64,000 nucleotides of DNA from CAZGEA01 sp964524515 (GCA_964524515.1 CAZGEA010000005.1:1-64000), one strand, 5' to 3'. Counted from the stretch's first letter, positions 43,500 to 52,468 are shown. The notes: generated from the sequence alone by a model not told the origin. A program made the numbers and translations.

Positions 43500-44243
43500 C
43501 TAATTAGCCCCGACAGTCACTACAATGTCATAAACATTCTTGGAATTCAATGTCTCACCAACTTCAACCTCATATCCAGATTGTAATGTTGATTTTAATG
43601 TATTTCTAACACTTTCAGGCACACTTTCTTTAAATTGCAATTGAGTTTTTTCAAAATCATAACTCTTAGCATTACCAGTATAAGAAACTTTAAATTTTGC
43701 CTTTTCAAGTAAAGTCTTAACTTTTCCAGCCTCACCAATTCGCCCACTACCATTTAATACACTCAAACTATATGTATTCAATGCTGCAGCAGAAGCCACA
43801 GGCGTGGCAATCGGAGTTGAGCTCGCAAGAGGAGCATTTGTTGAATCGGGTTTACTACTTGGTTTTGAAGTTTCAACTGCAGTCTGTCCATTTTCCTCGC
43901 CAGTTCCTTGAATATAAACATAAATCCCACCAGAAACCACAGCCACCAACAAAGCTACACCAAGCGTAATCAAAAATAGTGGAAAAAACCCAACTTTATC
44001 TTTTGATTCAAACAACTCATCATTTACCTGCACTTCAGCTGGAACTTCTTGTGTTTGTGTCTCTGTTTCCTTGATTTCGTTATTTATTTTCTCTTTATCC
44101 TCCATAACACCAATATTTGATTCAACATTTGGTTCAACAGATATTTCTGTTGGTAAAAGCTCTTCAACAACAGGTCTAACTCTATGCGTTTGAGGCTTTT
44201 GTGCTTCAATTGTTTTCTTTTTCAATCTCTTAAGTTTAGGCAT
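43500..44243 (-). CDS. membrane protein with LytR_C domain
   Basis: 247 residues from ATG 44243 (MPKLKRLKKK). The further in-frame start at 44282 adds an unlikely 13 residues. A basic and acidic cytoplasmic N-terminus (about 85 residues) is followed by one membrane helix, a Ser/Thr/Pro/Ala linker, and a C-terminal LytR_C domain (LSVLNGSGRIGEAGKVKTLLEKAKFKV). This domain accompanies LCP ligases, and the LCP gene at 23.4 kb lacks it. The two may work together in wall-polymer attachment (inference). Confidence 0.82.
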   Translation of the reverse strand: MPKLKRLKKKTIEAQKPQTHRVRPVVEELLPTEISVEPNVESNIGVMEDKEKINNEIKETETQTQEVPAEVQVNDELFESKDKVGFFPLFLITLGVALLVAVVSGGIYVYIQGTGEENGQTAVETSKPSSKPDSTNAPLASSTPIATPVASAAALNTYSLSVLNGSGRIGEAGKVKTLLEKAKFKVSYTGNAKSYDFEKTQLQFKESVPESVRNTLKSTLQSGYEVEVGETLNSKNVYDIVVTVGAN

Positions 44244-44322
44244 TGGATTAATTATAGCAAAATGCCAATTGATTATAAACAATTAACTACTTTATATTTA
44301 ATATATAAAGAAGGTGATATAA

Positions 44323-44553
44323 ATGAAATCTCTACACATGGTATCTTTCCTGCTCACAGTAGTTGGAGCTCTCAATTGGGGCTTAGTAGGCTTACTTGAT
44401 CTCAATTTAGTAAATTTAATACTTGGAACTGGAATGCTTGAAAAATTAGTCTACATTCTAGTAGGCCTTTCCGCTCTTTACCTAGTTGCAACACACATGA
44501 ACGACTGCAAAGTCTGCTCAATGCCTGCAAAAAGTAAAAAAAGGTCAAGATAA
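44323..44553 (+). CDS. DUF378 family small membrane protein
   Basis: 76 residues with two membrane helices. It shows the DUF378 pattern LTVVGALNWGLVGLLDLNLV and LEKLVYILVGLSALYLV, plus a CKVC pair in the basic tail. Function unknown. AAGGTGAT about 7 bases before the ATG is a good ribosome binding site. It is followed by its own terminator, so monocistronic. Confidence 0.85.
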   Translation: MKSLHMVSFLLTVVGALNWGLVGLLDLNLVNLILGTGMLEKLVYILVGLSALYLVATHMNDCKVCSMPAKSKKRSR

Positions 44554-44562
44554 AATACAAAT

Positions 44563-44596
44563 AAAGCACTTTGGTCTTAAATCAAGGTGCTTTTTT
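44563..44596 (+). terminator. intrinsic terminator after the DUF378 gene
   Basis: AAAGCACTTTG (44563-44573) pairs with CAAGGTGCTTT (44583-44593) with one T-G pair, followed by a T run to 44596. Confidence 0.85.
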
Positions 44597-44638
44597 GTGT
44601 ATCATCCAAATAAATGATGTGCTATTTTGACTTATCAA

Positions 44639-45391
44639 ATGTACAAAGGTAAAAGAGTCTCAGTTGTTCTCCCCACCTACAAAGAAAAAAAATCAATAAA
44701 AAATGTAATTGACGACTTCTACAATACAAAATTTGTTAATGAAATAATTGTAGTAAACAACAATGCAGAAGAAGGTACAGATAAAGAAATCAAAAAAACA
44801 AAAGCTTTTAAAATTAAAAAATTAAAACTAATTCACGAAACAATCCAAGGCTATGGTCCTGCCTTTCGCCGAGCAATTATCGAAGCCAAAAATGACATTG
44901 TTGTGGTTTGTGAACCAGATGGGTCATTTAAAGCAAACGATTTAGAAAAATTCCTAGTATATTCAAACGAATTCGATGTCGTGTTGGGAACAAGAACAAG
45001 TCAAATCAGTGCACTCTCAGGTCTCGGAATGGGGATTATTCGTAAGTTTGCAAATGTAATTGAAGCAAAAACAATCGAAGTTTTATTTAATTCTGTCGCA
45101 CTAACCGATGTAGGTTGTGCATATAAACTTTTTAACAAAAAATCTCTCAAGAAAATTACCAAAAAATGGAGCAATGAAAAATCAGCACTATTCAACACCG
45201 AACTAACATTACTCGTTGTCAGTTCCAAGATAAAATTTGTAGAAATTCCAATTACATACAAAAAAAGGGTTGGCAAATCATCTGTTGTAAATTACTGGTA
45301 TCAAATTATTTTCTGGGCATTTAGAATCCAAATTTATATTATTACTTTCTGGTTCACATGGATTATTTCAAATAATAAATATAAGCACTGA
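44639..45391 (+). CDS. GT2 glycosyltransferase (dolichyl-phosphate-mannose-synthase-like)
   Basis: 250 residues from ATG 44639; a TTG at 44627 is in frame. GT-A motifs: VVLPTYKEKKSI, VNNNAEEGTD, CEPDGSFKAND (the DxD-type aspartate), GTRTS, and GCAYKLFNKKSL. It is related to enzymes that charge polyprenyl phosphate with a hexose. A hydrophobic C-terminal stretch suggests membrane association. It could supply donor sugars to the many GT-C enzymes. It ends 29 bp inside the convergent GT-C gene. Confidence 0.82.
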   Translation: MYKGKRVSVVLPTYKEKKSIKNVIDDFYNTKFVNEIIVVNNNAEEGTDKEIKKTKAFKIKKLKLIHETIQGYGPAFRRAIIEAKNDIVVVCEPDGSFKANDLEKFLVYSNEFDVVLGTRTSQISALSGLGMGIIRKFANVIEAKTIEVLFNSVALTDVGCAYKLFNKKSLKKITKKWSNEKSALFNTELTLLVVSSKIKFVEIPITYKKRVGKSSVVNYWYQIIFWAFRIQIYIITFWFTWIISNNKYKH

Positions 45392-46874
45392 AACCACCCT
45401 CTTTTATAACTTTTATATAACCTTTATCAATTTTTGGATTCGCTCTTGTTTCAGTTATCAATACCTCATATTCAGGCCTAATATTTGTAATCTCATCTGG
45501 CCAAAGCCAAGAAAAATTACTATCCTCTCCACTTTTAACAGGTTTATTTGAATAAGTTTTGAATAAATATCTAAATCCACCATAACCATGGCACTGTCCT
45601 GCCTCATTAAGTTCAAAAGGCCTATTACCTATAACTTTATTAATTTCAGATATCAATTTTTTCTTACTATCTAGTCCAAAACTCCCCTTTGAATTAAACA
45701 CACTATATATATTGTTTATTGCAAGTAAAAAAATTACTAAATAAAAAACATATTTAAATTTTAAATTAAATCTATCGATAACAATTGAGACAACTAAAAA
45801 CAAAATCGGAAAAAAACCAAGTAAATAGTATTCAATTGGATTAAAAATACTCATAAATAAAAATGGAATCAAAAATGACAAACTATATGCAAATAACAAT
45901 TTAGACCTGTCATCCTCCAATTTTTTTTGTCTTAAAAAGTATCCTACAAACAGGAAAATAATCAGCATACTGAAAAACAAATTTACTCTAGTTGTTGTAG
46001 TCAATGAATTAATCATACAAGGATATAAAATCTCATCAGAACTCTCAGTTCCATGATTTAAATAAAAAACTCTACCAAATGCTTGTGACAAATTGTTTGC
46101 CCTAGTTAAAAAATTAACATTCGATTTACTTTTACCAAAAGTTTGAACAATTCTAAAAACAACAGTCACATTACTTGCCTTATGAAAATAATCAAATGCG
46201 ATAAGTGGGGATATTGATATCAAAAAAACTGATAAACAATAAATAACAATGCCTCTAGTAACAGTGCTCCTCTGTCTAAATATCCAATATATGGCAACAA
46301 AAACGACTAGAAACAAAGATAAATGAATATGAAAAACAAGTCCATACAAAAATGAAAACAATATCCACCACTTTTTTGAATATTTACTCATCCATATACA
46401 CAAAAACATTAATAACGATAAAAAAGGTACTATTGGTGGATATCCTTGCTGGTCATAAAAAACCAAAAGTGAAGATGTCGCATACATTAACGCTGCAACC
46501 AAACCAACATTTTTATTAAACAATCGAGAACCAACAATATATAATAAAAACACAGTACCTACTCCAAACAAACTATTTATGATTCCCAATACCAAAGGGT
46601 CACCATTAAATATACCCACAAATGGATAAATAAAATAAATCCAAAATGGTCCCATGTAAAAATTAAGACCCAATGCACTAACACCAATCCATATAATATG
46701 AAAATCTCGAACAAGTGTTTGTGCTATATAAAGTAAGTACTCCTCATCAGGAGTAAAAACCATTAATCTAGATAAAGTGAATACTCTAAGTCCAAAAGCC
46801 AACAGTAAAACTCCAAATAACGAATAATTTCTAAATTTGTTCACAAAAAAATTATACCAAATACTTTTAAACAA
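45363..46874 (-). CDS. GT-C glycosyltransferase (PMT_2/ArnT-like)
   Basis: 503 residues with about 11 membrane helices. The outer loop motif MVFTPDEEYLLYIAQTLV carries the acidic pair of GT39/GT83 enzymes. Further loops include YDQQGYPPIVPFLS. A soluble C-terminal part (from about 400) contains GQCHGYGGFRYLF. It probably transfers a sugar from polyprenyl phosphate to a surface glycan or protein. It lies alone on the minus strand beside the gene-free stretch. Confidence 0.78.
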   Translation of the reverse strand: MFKSIWYNFFVNKFRNYSLFGVLLLAFGLRVFTLSRLMVFTPDEEYLLYIAQTLVRDFHIIWIGVSALGLNFYMGPFWIYFIYPFVGIFNGDPLVLGIINSLFGVGTVFLLYIVGSRLFNKNVGLVAALMYATSSLLVFYDQQGYPPIVPFLSLLMFLCIWMSKYSKKWWILFSFLYGLVFHIHLSLFLVVFVAIYWIFRQRSTVTRGIVIYCLSVFLISISPLIAFDYFHKASNVTVVFRIVQTFGKSKSNVNFLTRANNLSQAFGRVFYLNHGTESSDEILYPCMINSLTTTTRVNLFFSMLIIFLFVGYFLRQKKLEDDRSKLLFAYSLSFLIPFLFMSIFNPIEYYLLGFFPILFLVVSIVIDRFNLKFKYVFYLVIFLLAINNIYSVFNSKGSFGLDSKKKLISEINKVIGNRPFELNEAGQCHGYGGFRYLFKTYSNKPVKSGEDSNFSWLWPDEITNIRPEYEVLITETRANPKIDKGYIKVIKEGGFSAYIYYLK

Positions 46875-47130
46875 ATTATTTACTCAATATTAATTACCGA
46901 CAAGCCAAACAAGAAATTAATTGCTGAAAAACAAAAAATAAAAATATAAACGCTACTCTCAAAATATTGTTAACAAAACAAAAATTAAAAACCAAATTAA
47001 AAATTACTAAAAAAATAGCAAAAACTATTGATGCAAAAAAATACTCACATCAATTTTTGAAATAATATATACAAATCGCTAAAATTATTTTTTTAACCAT
47101 TCTGCTAAAAATATATTATCAATCACTCAT

Positions 47131-47144
47131 AATTAGCGCTAATT
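47131..47144. repeat. 14-bp perfect palindrome in the AT-rich interval
   Basis: AATTAGCGCTAATT is a perfect palindrome whose GCGC centre is conspicuous in a stretch almost without G. It could be a protein-binding site; chance cannot be excluded. Confidence 0.4.
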
Positions 47145-47870
47145 TAAATAAAGTGCCAATTAGTTATTAATATAAACATAAAATTAAAAAACATATAAAT
47201 GTTAAGAATAGTAGCCTAATAAAAAAACTAACCTATTTAAAAAATACTAATACAAACAATGGAAAACAAAAAAAAAAGGGGTAAAAATAAATCAAACGTC
47301 ACAATCAATAAGCTCATATTATTAAATCTAAATAATAAAAATAATATTCAATAGTAATCATAAATGAGTATATACCTATAACAATTAAAAGTAATTAACT
47401 ATAAGAATAACTAAATATGTACAATTTCAATCAACATAATTACAACTGACTAAAAAAACAACCAACTCAAAATTTAAGCAAAATAAAATTTGCCCAATAA
47501 TCATTAGAACAGAAAACATAAGTTAAAGAAATAAAACAAAAAATATAATAGAAAAATTATTTTATTTAAACATTTATTGCTAATTACAAATTTATGTTTT
47601 AATAAACACATAAAAAAATAAGATGACAATTACAACTCTTAATTATCAAACAACAAACAACTCTGCTATTCATTAATCACATAACAAAAAAATAAAAGAA
47701 CTTATATATATTAGAATATTAATAAACAACCAATAACAAGAAGGACAAAAAAATAACCACTAACATTAACAATAATATTAAATAGTTTATAAAAAATATT
47801 TAGGCCTATATAAATATATTATTAACATTTTATTTTAATGAATTAGTAAATACACGAATAATAAAATCCA

Positions 47871-47893
47871 CTTGTAAAGTCACTTCTTACAAG
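47871..47893 (+). promoter_or_regulatory. inverted repeat and putative promoter of the RAYT-derived gene
   Basis: CTTGTAA (47871-47877) and TTACAAG (47887-47893) form an inverted repeat with a 9-base loop. TTGTAA (47872-47877) could be a -35, with TAAAGT (47895-47900) as -10 after 17 bases. The ATG at 47906 is 5 bases further on. The repeat could be an operator, or a relic of the hairpins that RAYT proteins recognise. Confidence 0.5.
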
Positions 47894-47905
47894 CTAAAGT
47901 TAATT

Positions 47906-48973
47906 ATGCCTGCCATTAAAACAAAAAACGAGCCTGCATACTATCTAGTACAAAACACTGGTATAGATAATACGCACATATTCAAAGACCTTGAAGATTT
48001 TCAAAAATTTGTTTCCTACTTGAAGGGATACATTAGCCCCATAGAAAGCAGTAACAATAGTAAACAAATTTTTACAATAAATGGCAAAACATTTTACGGG
48101 AAGCCACATCAGCCTAAAAATTATCACAAAAAAATCGAGGTACTTGCCTACTCACTAACTTCGATAAATTTTAAACTTTTAATTAAAGAGAATGAAGACA
48201 AATCAATTGAACGACTAATAAGATCTCTCTGTACAAGATATTCAATGTACTACAACAAAAAATACAAAAGATCAGGTCCTGTCTTCCAAGGACCATACAA
48301 GTCAGAAGCTATTAATTCAAACGAAAAACTGCTAGAAATGAGTTTGAAAATAAACAACAGCAATATTGAATTCTCATCGTACAAAAATTACAAAGAAACA
48401 AAGGAAAATGATTGGTTAAACATTAACGATTTGTTTAGCAAATTCCCTGAATATAATAATTTACTACCAAATAGTGATTCAAAAGCACAACTTGTAAGGA
48501 TAAACCTTTCAAGCGACACTAATAATGAATTACCCCAAGAGATCATTCAAACACTACCAACCATTAAAAGAATACCTGAAATACTTATTATAGTAATTGT
48601 TCTATTTATGTTAATAAAAATAGGAATTAACAACATCAACAAATCATCCCAAATATATGCAATGCAAGAAGCAATACCAACTAGCACTCCAGTTACCACT
48701 CTAACAAATAATCCATCCCCCACTGTATTAGCAGTATCAGTTGCTAGTGATTCAGCAAGTAACAAAAAAAACTTAATAGTTAACCTGGAAACACAAATTA
48801 AATCTGTTCCAGTTTATAAAAACTTAAAACAAGTTTCTCCAATAATCTTTTACGCAGTAGACGGTGATATTTTTGAATTTACATCTTTTAACTCAGGAAT
48901 GTACAAAATTAAATTCTCAGAAACTGAAAGTGGATATATATCAGAAAAATTTATAACTGTATTTAGCAAATGA
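47906..48973 (+). CDS. domesticated IS200/RAYT-like transposase domain fused to membrane helix and SH3-like domain
   Basis: 355 residues. Residues 1-180 follow the Y1-transposase/RAYT fold: AYYLVQNTGIDNTHIFKDLEDFQKF, AYSLTSINFKLLIKE, SLCTRYSMYYNKKYKRSGPVFQGPYKSEAI, then SSYKNY. The family motif AYxLMPNHFHLLIKE reads AYSLTSINFKLLIKE, so both HUH histidines are replaced. The tyrosine region (YIxxNP in relatives) reads SLKINN. The fold is kept but catalysis should be lost. A membrane helix (about 228-246), a Thr/Ser/Pro linker and an SH3-like domain (about 295-355, ending GYISEKFITVF) follow. It overlaps the next gene by 4 bp. Confidence 0.75.
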   Translation: MPAIKTKNEPAYYLVQNTGIDNTHIFKDLEDFQKFVSYLKGYISPIESSNNSKQIFTINGKTFYGKPHQPKNYHKKIEVLAYSLTSINFKLLIKENEDKSIERLIRSLCTRYSMYYNKKYKRSGPVFQGPYKSEAINSNEKLLEMSLKINNSNIEFSSYKNYKETKENDWLNINDLFSKFPEYNNLLPNSDSKAQLVRINLSSDTNNELPQEIIQTLPTIKRIPEILIIVIVLFMLIKIGINNINKSSQIYAMQEAIPTSTPVTTLTNNPSPTVLAVSVASDSASNKKNLIVNLETQIKSVPVYKNLKQVSPIIFYAVDGDIFEFTSFNSGMYKIKFSETESGYISEKFITVFSK

Positions 48974-49626
48974 AAAAAACTCTAGCCTGTACATCACTAA
49001 TACTTGCAAGTATCATGTTACTTATTTTGTTTTCAACATCTACAAATTATTTACAACTATATACAGGTGTACTTCTCTATATTCCTCTCTCCTATAGTAC
49101 GCTTAAAATATTTACAAGAAGTAAAAGAAGTAAAAAAATATTGTTAAAACCATTAGAAAATATTCAACAAGAAAACATTAATATTGATAATACTATTAAT
49201 CAAAATATAAATGAAAAACTAATTGATGAAAAAAATATTACCAACAAAAGCAATGAAATAGTAGATAATAGTAAAAGAGATTTTCTTAAAATATTAGGTG
49301 CTGCAAGTATTTCTCTCTTCATTTTTTCTATATTAAACAAAAAGACAGGGCTACTATTCGATCGAGTAAATAATGCAACAAAAAACAACGATGGCAGTCA
49401 ATCAAATCTAGTGCCAACAACTCAAGAAGATTACAAAATATCAGAAATCGACGAGAAAAACTCAGTTACTTACTATGGTTTCGTAAACAAAGAAGGTGCT
49501 TGGTACATAATGAAGGAAGACGATGACAACAATAGTTACAGGTACACAAAAGGTGACTCTAAATTCCCAGACAACTGGGGCAACAGGCAGCTACTTGCCT
49601 ATGATTATTACTCCAATGTTTTTTAA
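48970..49626 (+). CDS. membrane protein with internal Tat-like KR motif, partner of the RAYT-derived protein
   Basis: 218 residues. Two N-terminal helices (about 7-25 and 29-48), a polar Asn/Glu-rich stretch, then SKRDFLKILGAASISLFIFSIL at about 102-123, which resembles a twin-arginine signal with KR instead of RR. A C-terminal domain of about 60 residues ends in a Tyr/Asp/Asn-rich segment (YRYTKGDSKFPDNWGNR). No family is recognised. The ATGA overlap with the RAYT-derived gene implies coupled translation and a shared function. Confidence 0.6.
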   Translation: MKKTLACTSLILASIMLLILFSTSTNYLQLYTGVLLYIPLSYSTLKIFTRSKRSKKILLKPLENIQQENINIDNTINQNINEKLIDEKNITNKSNEIVDNSKRDFLKILGAASISLFIFSILNKKTGLLFDRVNNATKNNDGSQSNLVPTTQEDYKISEIDEKNSVTYYGFVNKEGAWYIMKEDDDNNSYRYTKGDSKFPDNWGNRQLLAYDYYSNVF

Positions 49627-49627
49627 G

Positions 49628-49657
49628 TTGTAAAACAAGCCAATCTAAGCATATAAT
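49628..49657 (+). promoter_or_regulatory. promoter of the glycan cluster
   Basis: TTGTAA (49628-49633) and a perfect TATAAT (49652-49657) with an 18-base spacer. ATG 49666 is 8 bases after the -10 box, which again predicts a leaderless mRNA. The same TTGTAA -35 occurs in front of the RAYT-derived gene. Confidence 0.6.
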
Positions 49658-49665
49658 CTAGCCAA

Positions 49666-50448
49666 ATGCTTTCCATTATAATTCCATCTTATAAAGACCC
49701 TCTACTCCATAAAACAATTGAATCATTACTTGAAAATGCGCAAGGTGAAATTGAAATAATTCCAGTCTTGGATGGATATTGGCCTATTCAAAAAATAATC
49801 GAAGATAAAAGAGTAAAACAGGTGCATTTAGGAAAAAATGTTGGAATGAGAAGAGCAATCAATGTCGGCGTTGCCCTATCCAAAGGTGAATTCATTATGA
49901 GAACCGATGAACATTGTTCATTTGGTAAAGGTTACGATATAATTCTCACCAAAGATTGTGCTCCAAACTGGATAGTAACTCCAAGACGATTCTATCTCGA
50001 TCCAAACAAATGGGAAATCATGGATATTCCCCCAGTTGACTTTATGAAACTAAAAATTACGAACGTTAGTGAAAACGTGCGAAAATTTTCAGGTGTAGAG
50101 TCTCCTGGCGACGACAATCAACCAATTCAAGAGTCAATGGCAATGCAAGGATCTTGTTGGTTAATGAGAAAATCATGGTGGAATGAAATAATTGGTGAAT
50201 TACAAAATGAAGGCTACGGTCCACACTATCAAGATTCACACGAAATGGTCTTCAAAACTTGGATGTCTGGTGGAAAACTCATGGTAAACAAAAACACTTG
50301 GCATGCTCACAAACACAGAGACTTTCCACGCACTCACAACAATGGTACTCCTGAAAATCCATCAAATAACGAAAAATGCTGGGCATATTCTTTATCACTC
50401 TGGGAACAATATTATGAAAAAGAAATAAAACCAAAATGGAATATTTAA
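49666..50448 (+). CDS. GT2-family glycosyltransferase (GT27-like)
   Basis: 260 residues of GT-A fold with IIIPSYKDP at the start, GMRRAINVGVALSKGEFIMRTDEHC (DEH in place of DxD), GSCWLMRKSWWNEI and a metal-ligand-like HAHKHRDF near the end. The layout resembles polypeptide GalNAc-transferase-type GT2/27 enzymes. First gene of the long plus-strand cluster, with its own promoter. A paralogue lies at 61907-62794. It ends 1 bp before the amidotransferase gene. Confidence 0.85.
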   Translation: MLSIIIPSYKDPLLHKTIESLLENAQGEIEIIPVLDGYWPIQKIIEDKRVKQVHLGKNVGMRRAINVGVALSKGEFIMRTDEHCSFGKGYDIILTKDCAPNWIVTPRRFYLDPNKWEIMDIPPVDFMKLKITNVSENVRKFSGVESPGDDNQPIQESMAMQGSCWLMRKSWWNEIIGELQNEGYGPHYQDSHEMVFKTWMSGGKLMVNKNTWHAHKHRDFPRTHNNGTPENPSNNEKCWAYSLSLWEQYYEKEIKPKWNI

Positions 50449-50449
50449 A

Positions 50450-51661
50450 ATGTGTGGTTTTTTAGTTTTTAAAGAAAAAGGGAACAATTTTTTTATTCAA
50501 AAAAGAGGTCAAGATAAAACCACAAATATCAAAATCGAAGGATTCAATTTTATACACAACCTACTGTCTGTTACAGGTACCACCACAATCCAACCATTTA
50601 CAGACAAAGGAATCGTATGTTTATATAACGGAGAAATATACAATCATAAATTTACAAAAAGTGACGGAGAAAACCTCATTCCCCTATATAAAAAATATGG
50701 TACACAATTTCCAAAACAGTTAGATGGTGAATGGGCAATAGCCTTGTACGACTTCAATAAAAAAATAGCTATTTTTGCTACAGACATCTTTGCAACTAAA
50801 CCTATATGGAGAAACGGGCTTGAGTGTGCAAGCTACGAATCAGGTGTTGGTGGTCACAAAATTTGCGCAAACACAATCGAAGTAGTCAGTTTTAAGGGAG
50901 AAGAGCATTCAGAAAATATACATACATGGGACCTAAAACAATATAAAGATAATTACAACGATTGGATAAATAAATTTGAAAAATCTATTAAAAAACGTGC
51001 CACAAACAACTGCTTCATAGGGCTATCCTCTGGCTATGACAGTGGTGCAATTGCTTGTGAACTAACAAAACAAAAAATCGCATTCAAATCATTTATTGTA
51101 GAAGGTAAAGAGGACAAAAGTATTTTAGACCAAAGGATGGCAATAATTAATAATTATGAATATATTAAAAACTCAAGCGATTATTCAAATGAAAAAGAAT
51201 GGATTAATAACAATATAGAAAAATTTACATACATTGGCGGTGAAGGTTCAATTCAAAAAGATTCTGCATCTCTTGCATTATCAAAAATTTGCAGATTAGC
51301 TCACAATGAAAAAAGAAAAGTTTACTTAAGTGGGCAAGGTGCAGATGAGATCATCTCAGATTACGCACTTTTTCCAAAACAAAGTACATTCAAAGGCGAA
51401 TTTCCAAAAATATTAAACAAAAACCTTTGGAAAAATTTCTACAATGGGTGTCAATATAACTATCTAGGAAAAGAAGAATACGTGGCAGGAAGCCATTCAA
51501 TTGAAACTAGGTATCCATTTCTAGATCGTGATCTTGTACAAGAATTCTTGTGGTTAACACCAGAATTAAAAAATAAAAAATACAAAGCCCCAATATATGA
51601 ATACTTAAAAACAAACAATTTTCCATTCAAAGAAGGAGTTAAAATTGGTCTTAAAATATAA
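50450..51661 (+). CDS. asparagine-synthase-like glutamine amidotransferase
   Basis: 403 residues against about 550-640 in AsnB. An N-terminal class II glutaminase starts MCGFLVF, with the nucleophile Cys2, CLYNGEIYN and LDGEWAIALYD. A C-terminal ATP-pyrophosphatase domain follows, with LSSGYDSGAIACEL (the PP-loop, SGGxDS in relatives) and YLSGQGADEIISDY. Within this cluster it more likely amidates a sugar acid or glycan precursor than makes asparagine (inference). It is 3 bp from the next gene. Confidence 0.85.
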   Translation: MCGFLVFKEKGNNFFIQKRGQDKTTNIKIEGFNFIHNLLSVTGTTTIQPFTDKGIVCLYNGEIYNHKFTKSDGENLIPLYKKYGTQFPKQLDGEWAIALYDFNKKIAIFATDIFATKPIWRNGLECASYESGVGGHKICANTIEVVSFKGEEHSENIHTWDLKQYKDNYNDWINKFEKSIKKRATNNCFIGLSSGYDSGAIACELTKQKIAFKSFIVEGKEDKSILDQRMAIINNYEYIKNSSDYSNEKEWINNNIEKFTYIGGEGSIQKDSASLALSKICRLAHNEKRKVYLSGQGADEIISDYALFPKQSTFKGEFPKILNKNLWKNFYNGCQYNYLGKEEYVAGSHSIETRYPFLDRDLVQEFLWLTPELKNKKYKAPIYEYLKTNNFPFKEGVKIGLKI

Positions 51662-51664
51662 ATT

Positions 51665-52468
51665 ATGAAAATACTAATTCTTCCAGACGGCAGCAATTGG
51701 ATCGTAGATAGAAACTGTAAAGCACTTATCAAAAATTTACCAGAAATAGAATTTACAGTTAAACCATATAACGAAATATCACTTGAAGATTTCATAAAAG
51801 AAGGGAATTCTCATGATTTAGTTCACTATTTCAACTGGGGTATACAAAAATTCAAAAATGTTCTACCAATGCTTTCTACTCCATTACTTCTAACAATCCG
51901 TTCACACAGATACAATCCACACTTAGTCCACAAAATAAATAGACGCCCAAACTCATGGCTCCATGTAATCAATCCAGATCTACTAAACGACTTTCCAAAT
52001 GCAACCTACATTCCAAATGGGATATTCGATGAAATTAAACCAGATCACGAGTTTGTCGTTGGATTTGCAGGATACAATCAAAAAGATGCACTAGAATACA
52101 AGGGTTTTCATTTAATTAAGGAGGCTTGTGAAAAACTTAAAGTTAAATTTTCTCCAGCATTAGGAGATATTCCACCAGAAAAAATGATGGAATATTATAA
52201 AAGCATTGATGTTTATGTATGTGCAAGCATTGCAGAGGGCTTCTCCACTCCAGTTATGGAATGCCTTGCATTAAACATTCCAGTAGTTACTGTTAACACA
52301 GGAGTCCCAAAACTATTCAATATTGTGAAAGTAGAAAGATCTGTTGAGTCAATCATGGAAGGAATTCAAAAATTCTATACACAGGACTTGGTTAAAGACT
52401 ACAGATGGGATAAAGTAGCTTTAAAATATAAAGAACTATATGTCAAAATTCTTAATCAGAAACGATGA
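51665..52468 (+). CDS. GT4-family glycosyltransferase
   Basis: 267 residues. A reduced N-terminal Rossmann domain is followed by a GT-B C-terminal domain with VGFAGYNQKDALEYKGFHL, YYKSIDVYVCASIAEGFSTPVMECLALNIPVVT (the E-x7-E region) and a final helix. A retaining nucleotide-sugar transferase. It is short for GT4 (350-400), mainly in the acceptor domain. It overlaps the next gene by 29 bp. Confidence 0.87.
   Translation: MKILILPDGSNWIVDRNCKALIKNLPEIEFTVKPYNEISLEDFIKEGNSHDLVHYFNWGIQKFKNVLPMLSTPLLLTIRSHRYNPHLVHKINRRPNSWLHVINPDLLNDFPNATYIPNGIFDEIKPDHEFVVGFAGYNQKDALEYKGFHLIKEACEKLKVKFSPALGDIPPEKMMEYYKSIDVYVCASIAEGFSTPVMECLALNIPVVTVNTGVPKLFNIVKVERSVESIMEGIQKFYTQDLVKDYRWDKVALKYKELYVKILNQKR

Larger units (their letters stand above)
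46875..47905 (+). other. gene-free, extremely A-rich and G-poor interval
   Basis: About 1,030 bases with stop codons in all frames, no ORF of useful length, no tRNA-like fold and no recognisable repeat array. The plus strand is dominated by A with very few G, much more extreme than the coding DNA around it. A 14-bp palindrome with a GCGC centre sits at 47131-47144. No DnaA-box-like TTATCCACA was seen. It may be a decayed gene, a spacer around a mobile-element-derived gene, or untranslated regulatory RNA. Confidence 0.7.

Noticed and set aside
43498..43509. GGCTAATTAGCC palindrome as a terminator between convergent genes
   Set aside because: The stem is only 4-6 bp with no T run on either strand, and it overlaps coding sequence.
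46875..47905. Replication origin
   Set aside because: The stretch is AT-rich, but no DnaA-box-like clusters were seen and no dnaA, dnaN or gyrB lies nearby.
47906..48640. Active IS200/IS605 insertion sequence
   Set aside because: No catalytic HUH histidines or tyrosine, no tnpB, and no clear element ends; the domain is fused to membrane and SH3-like parts.
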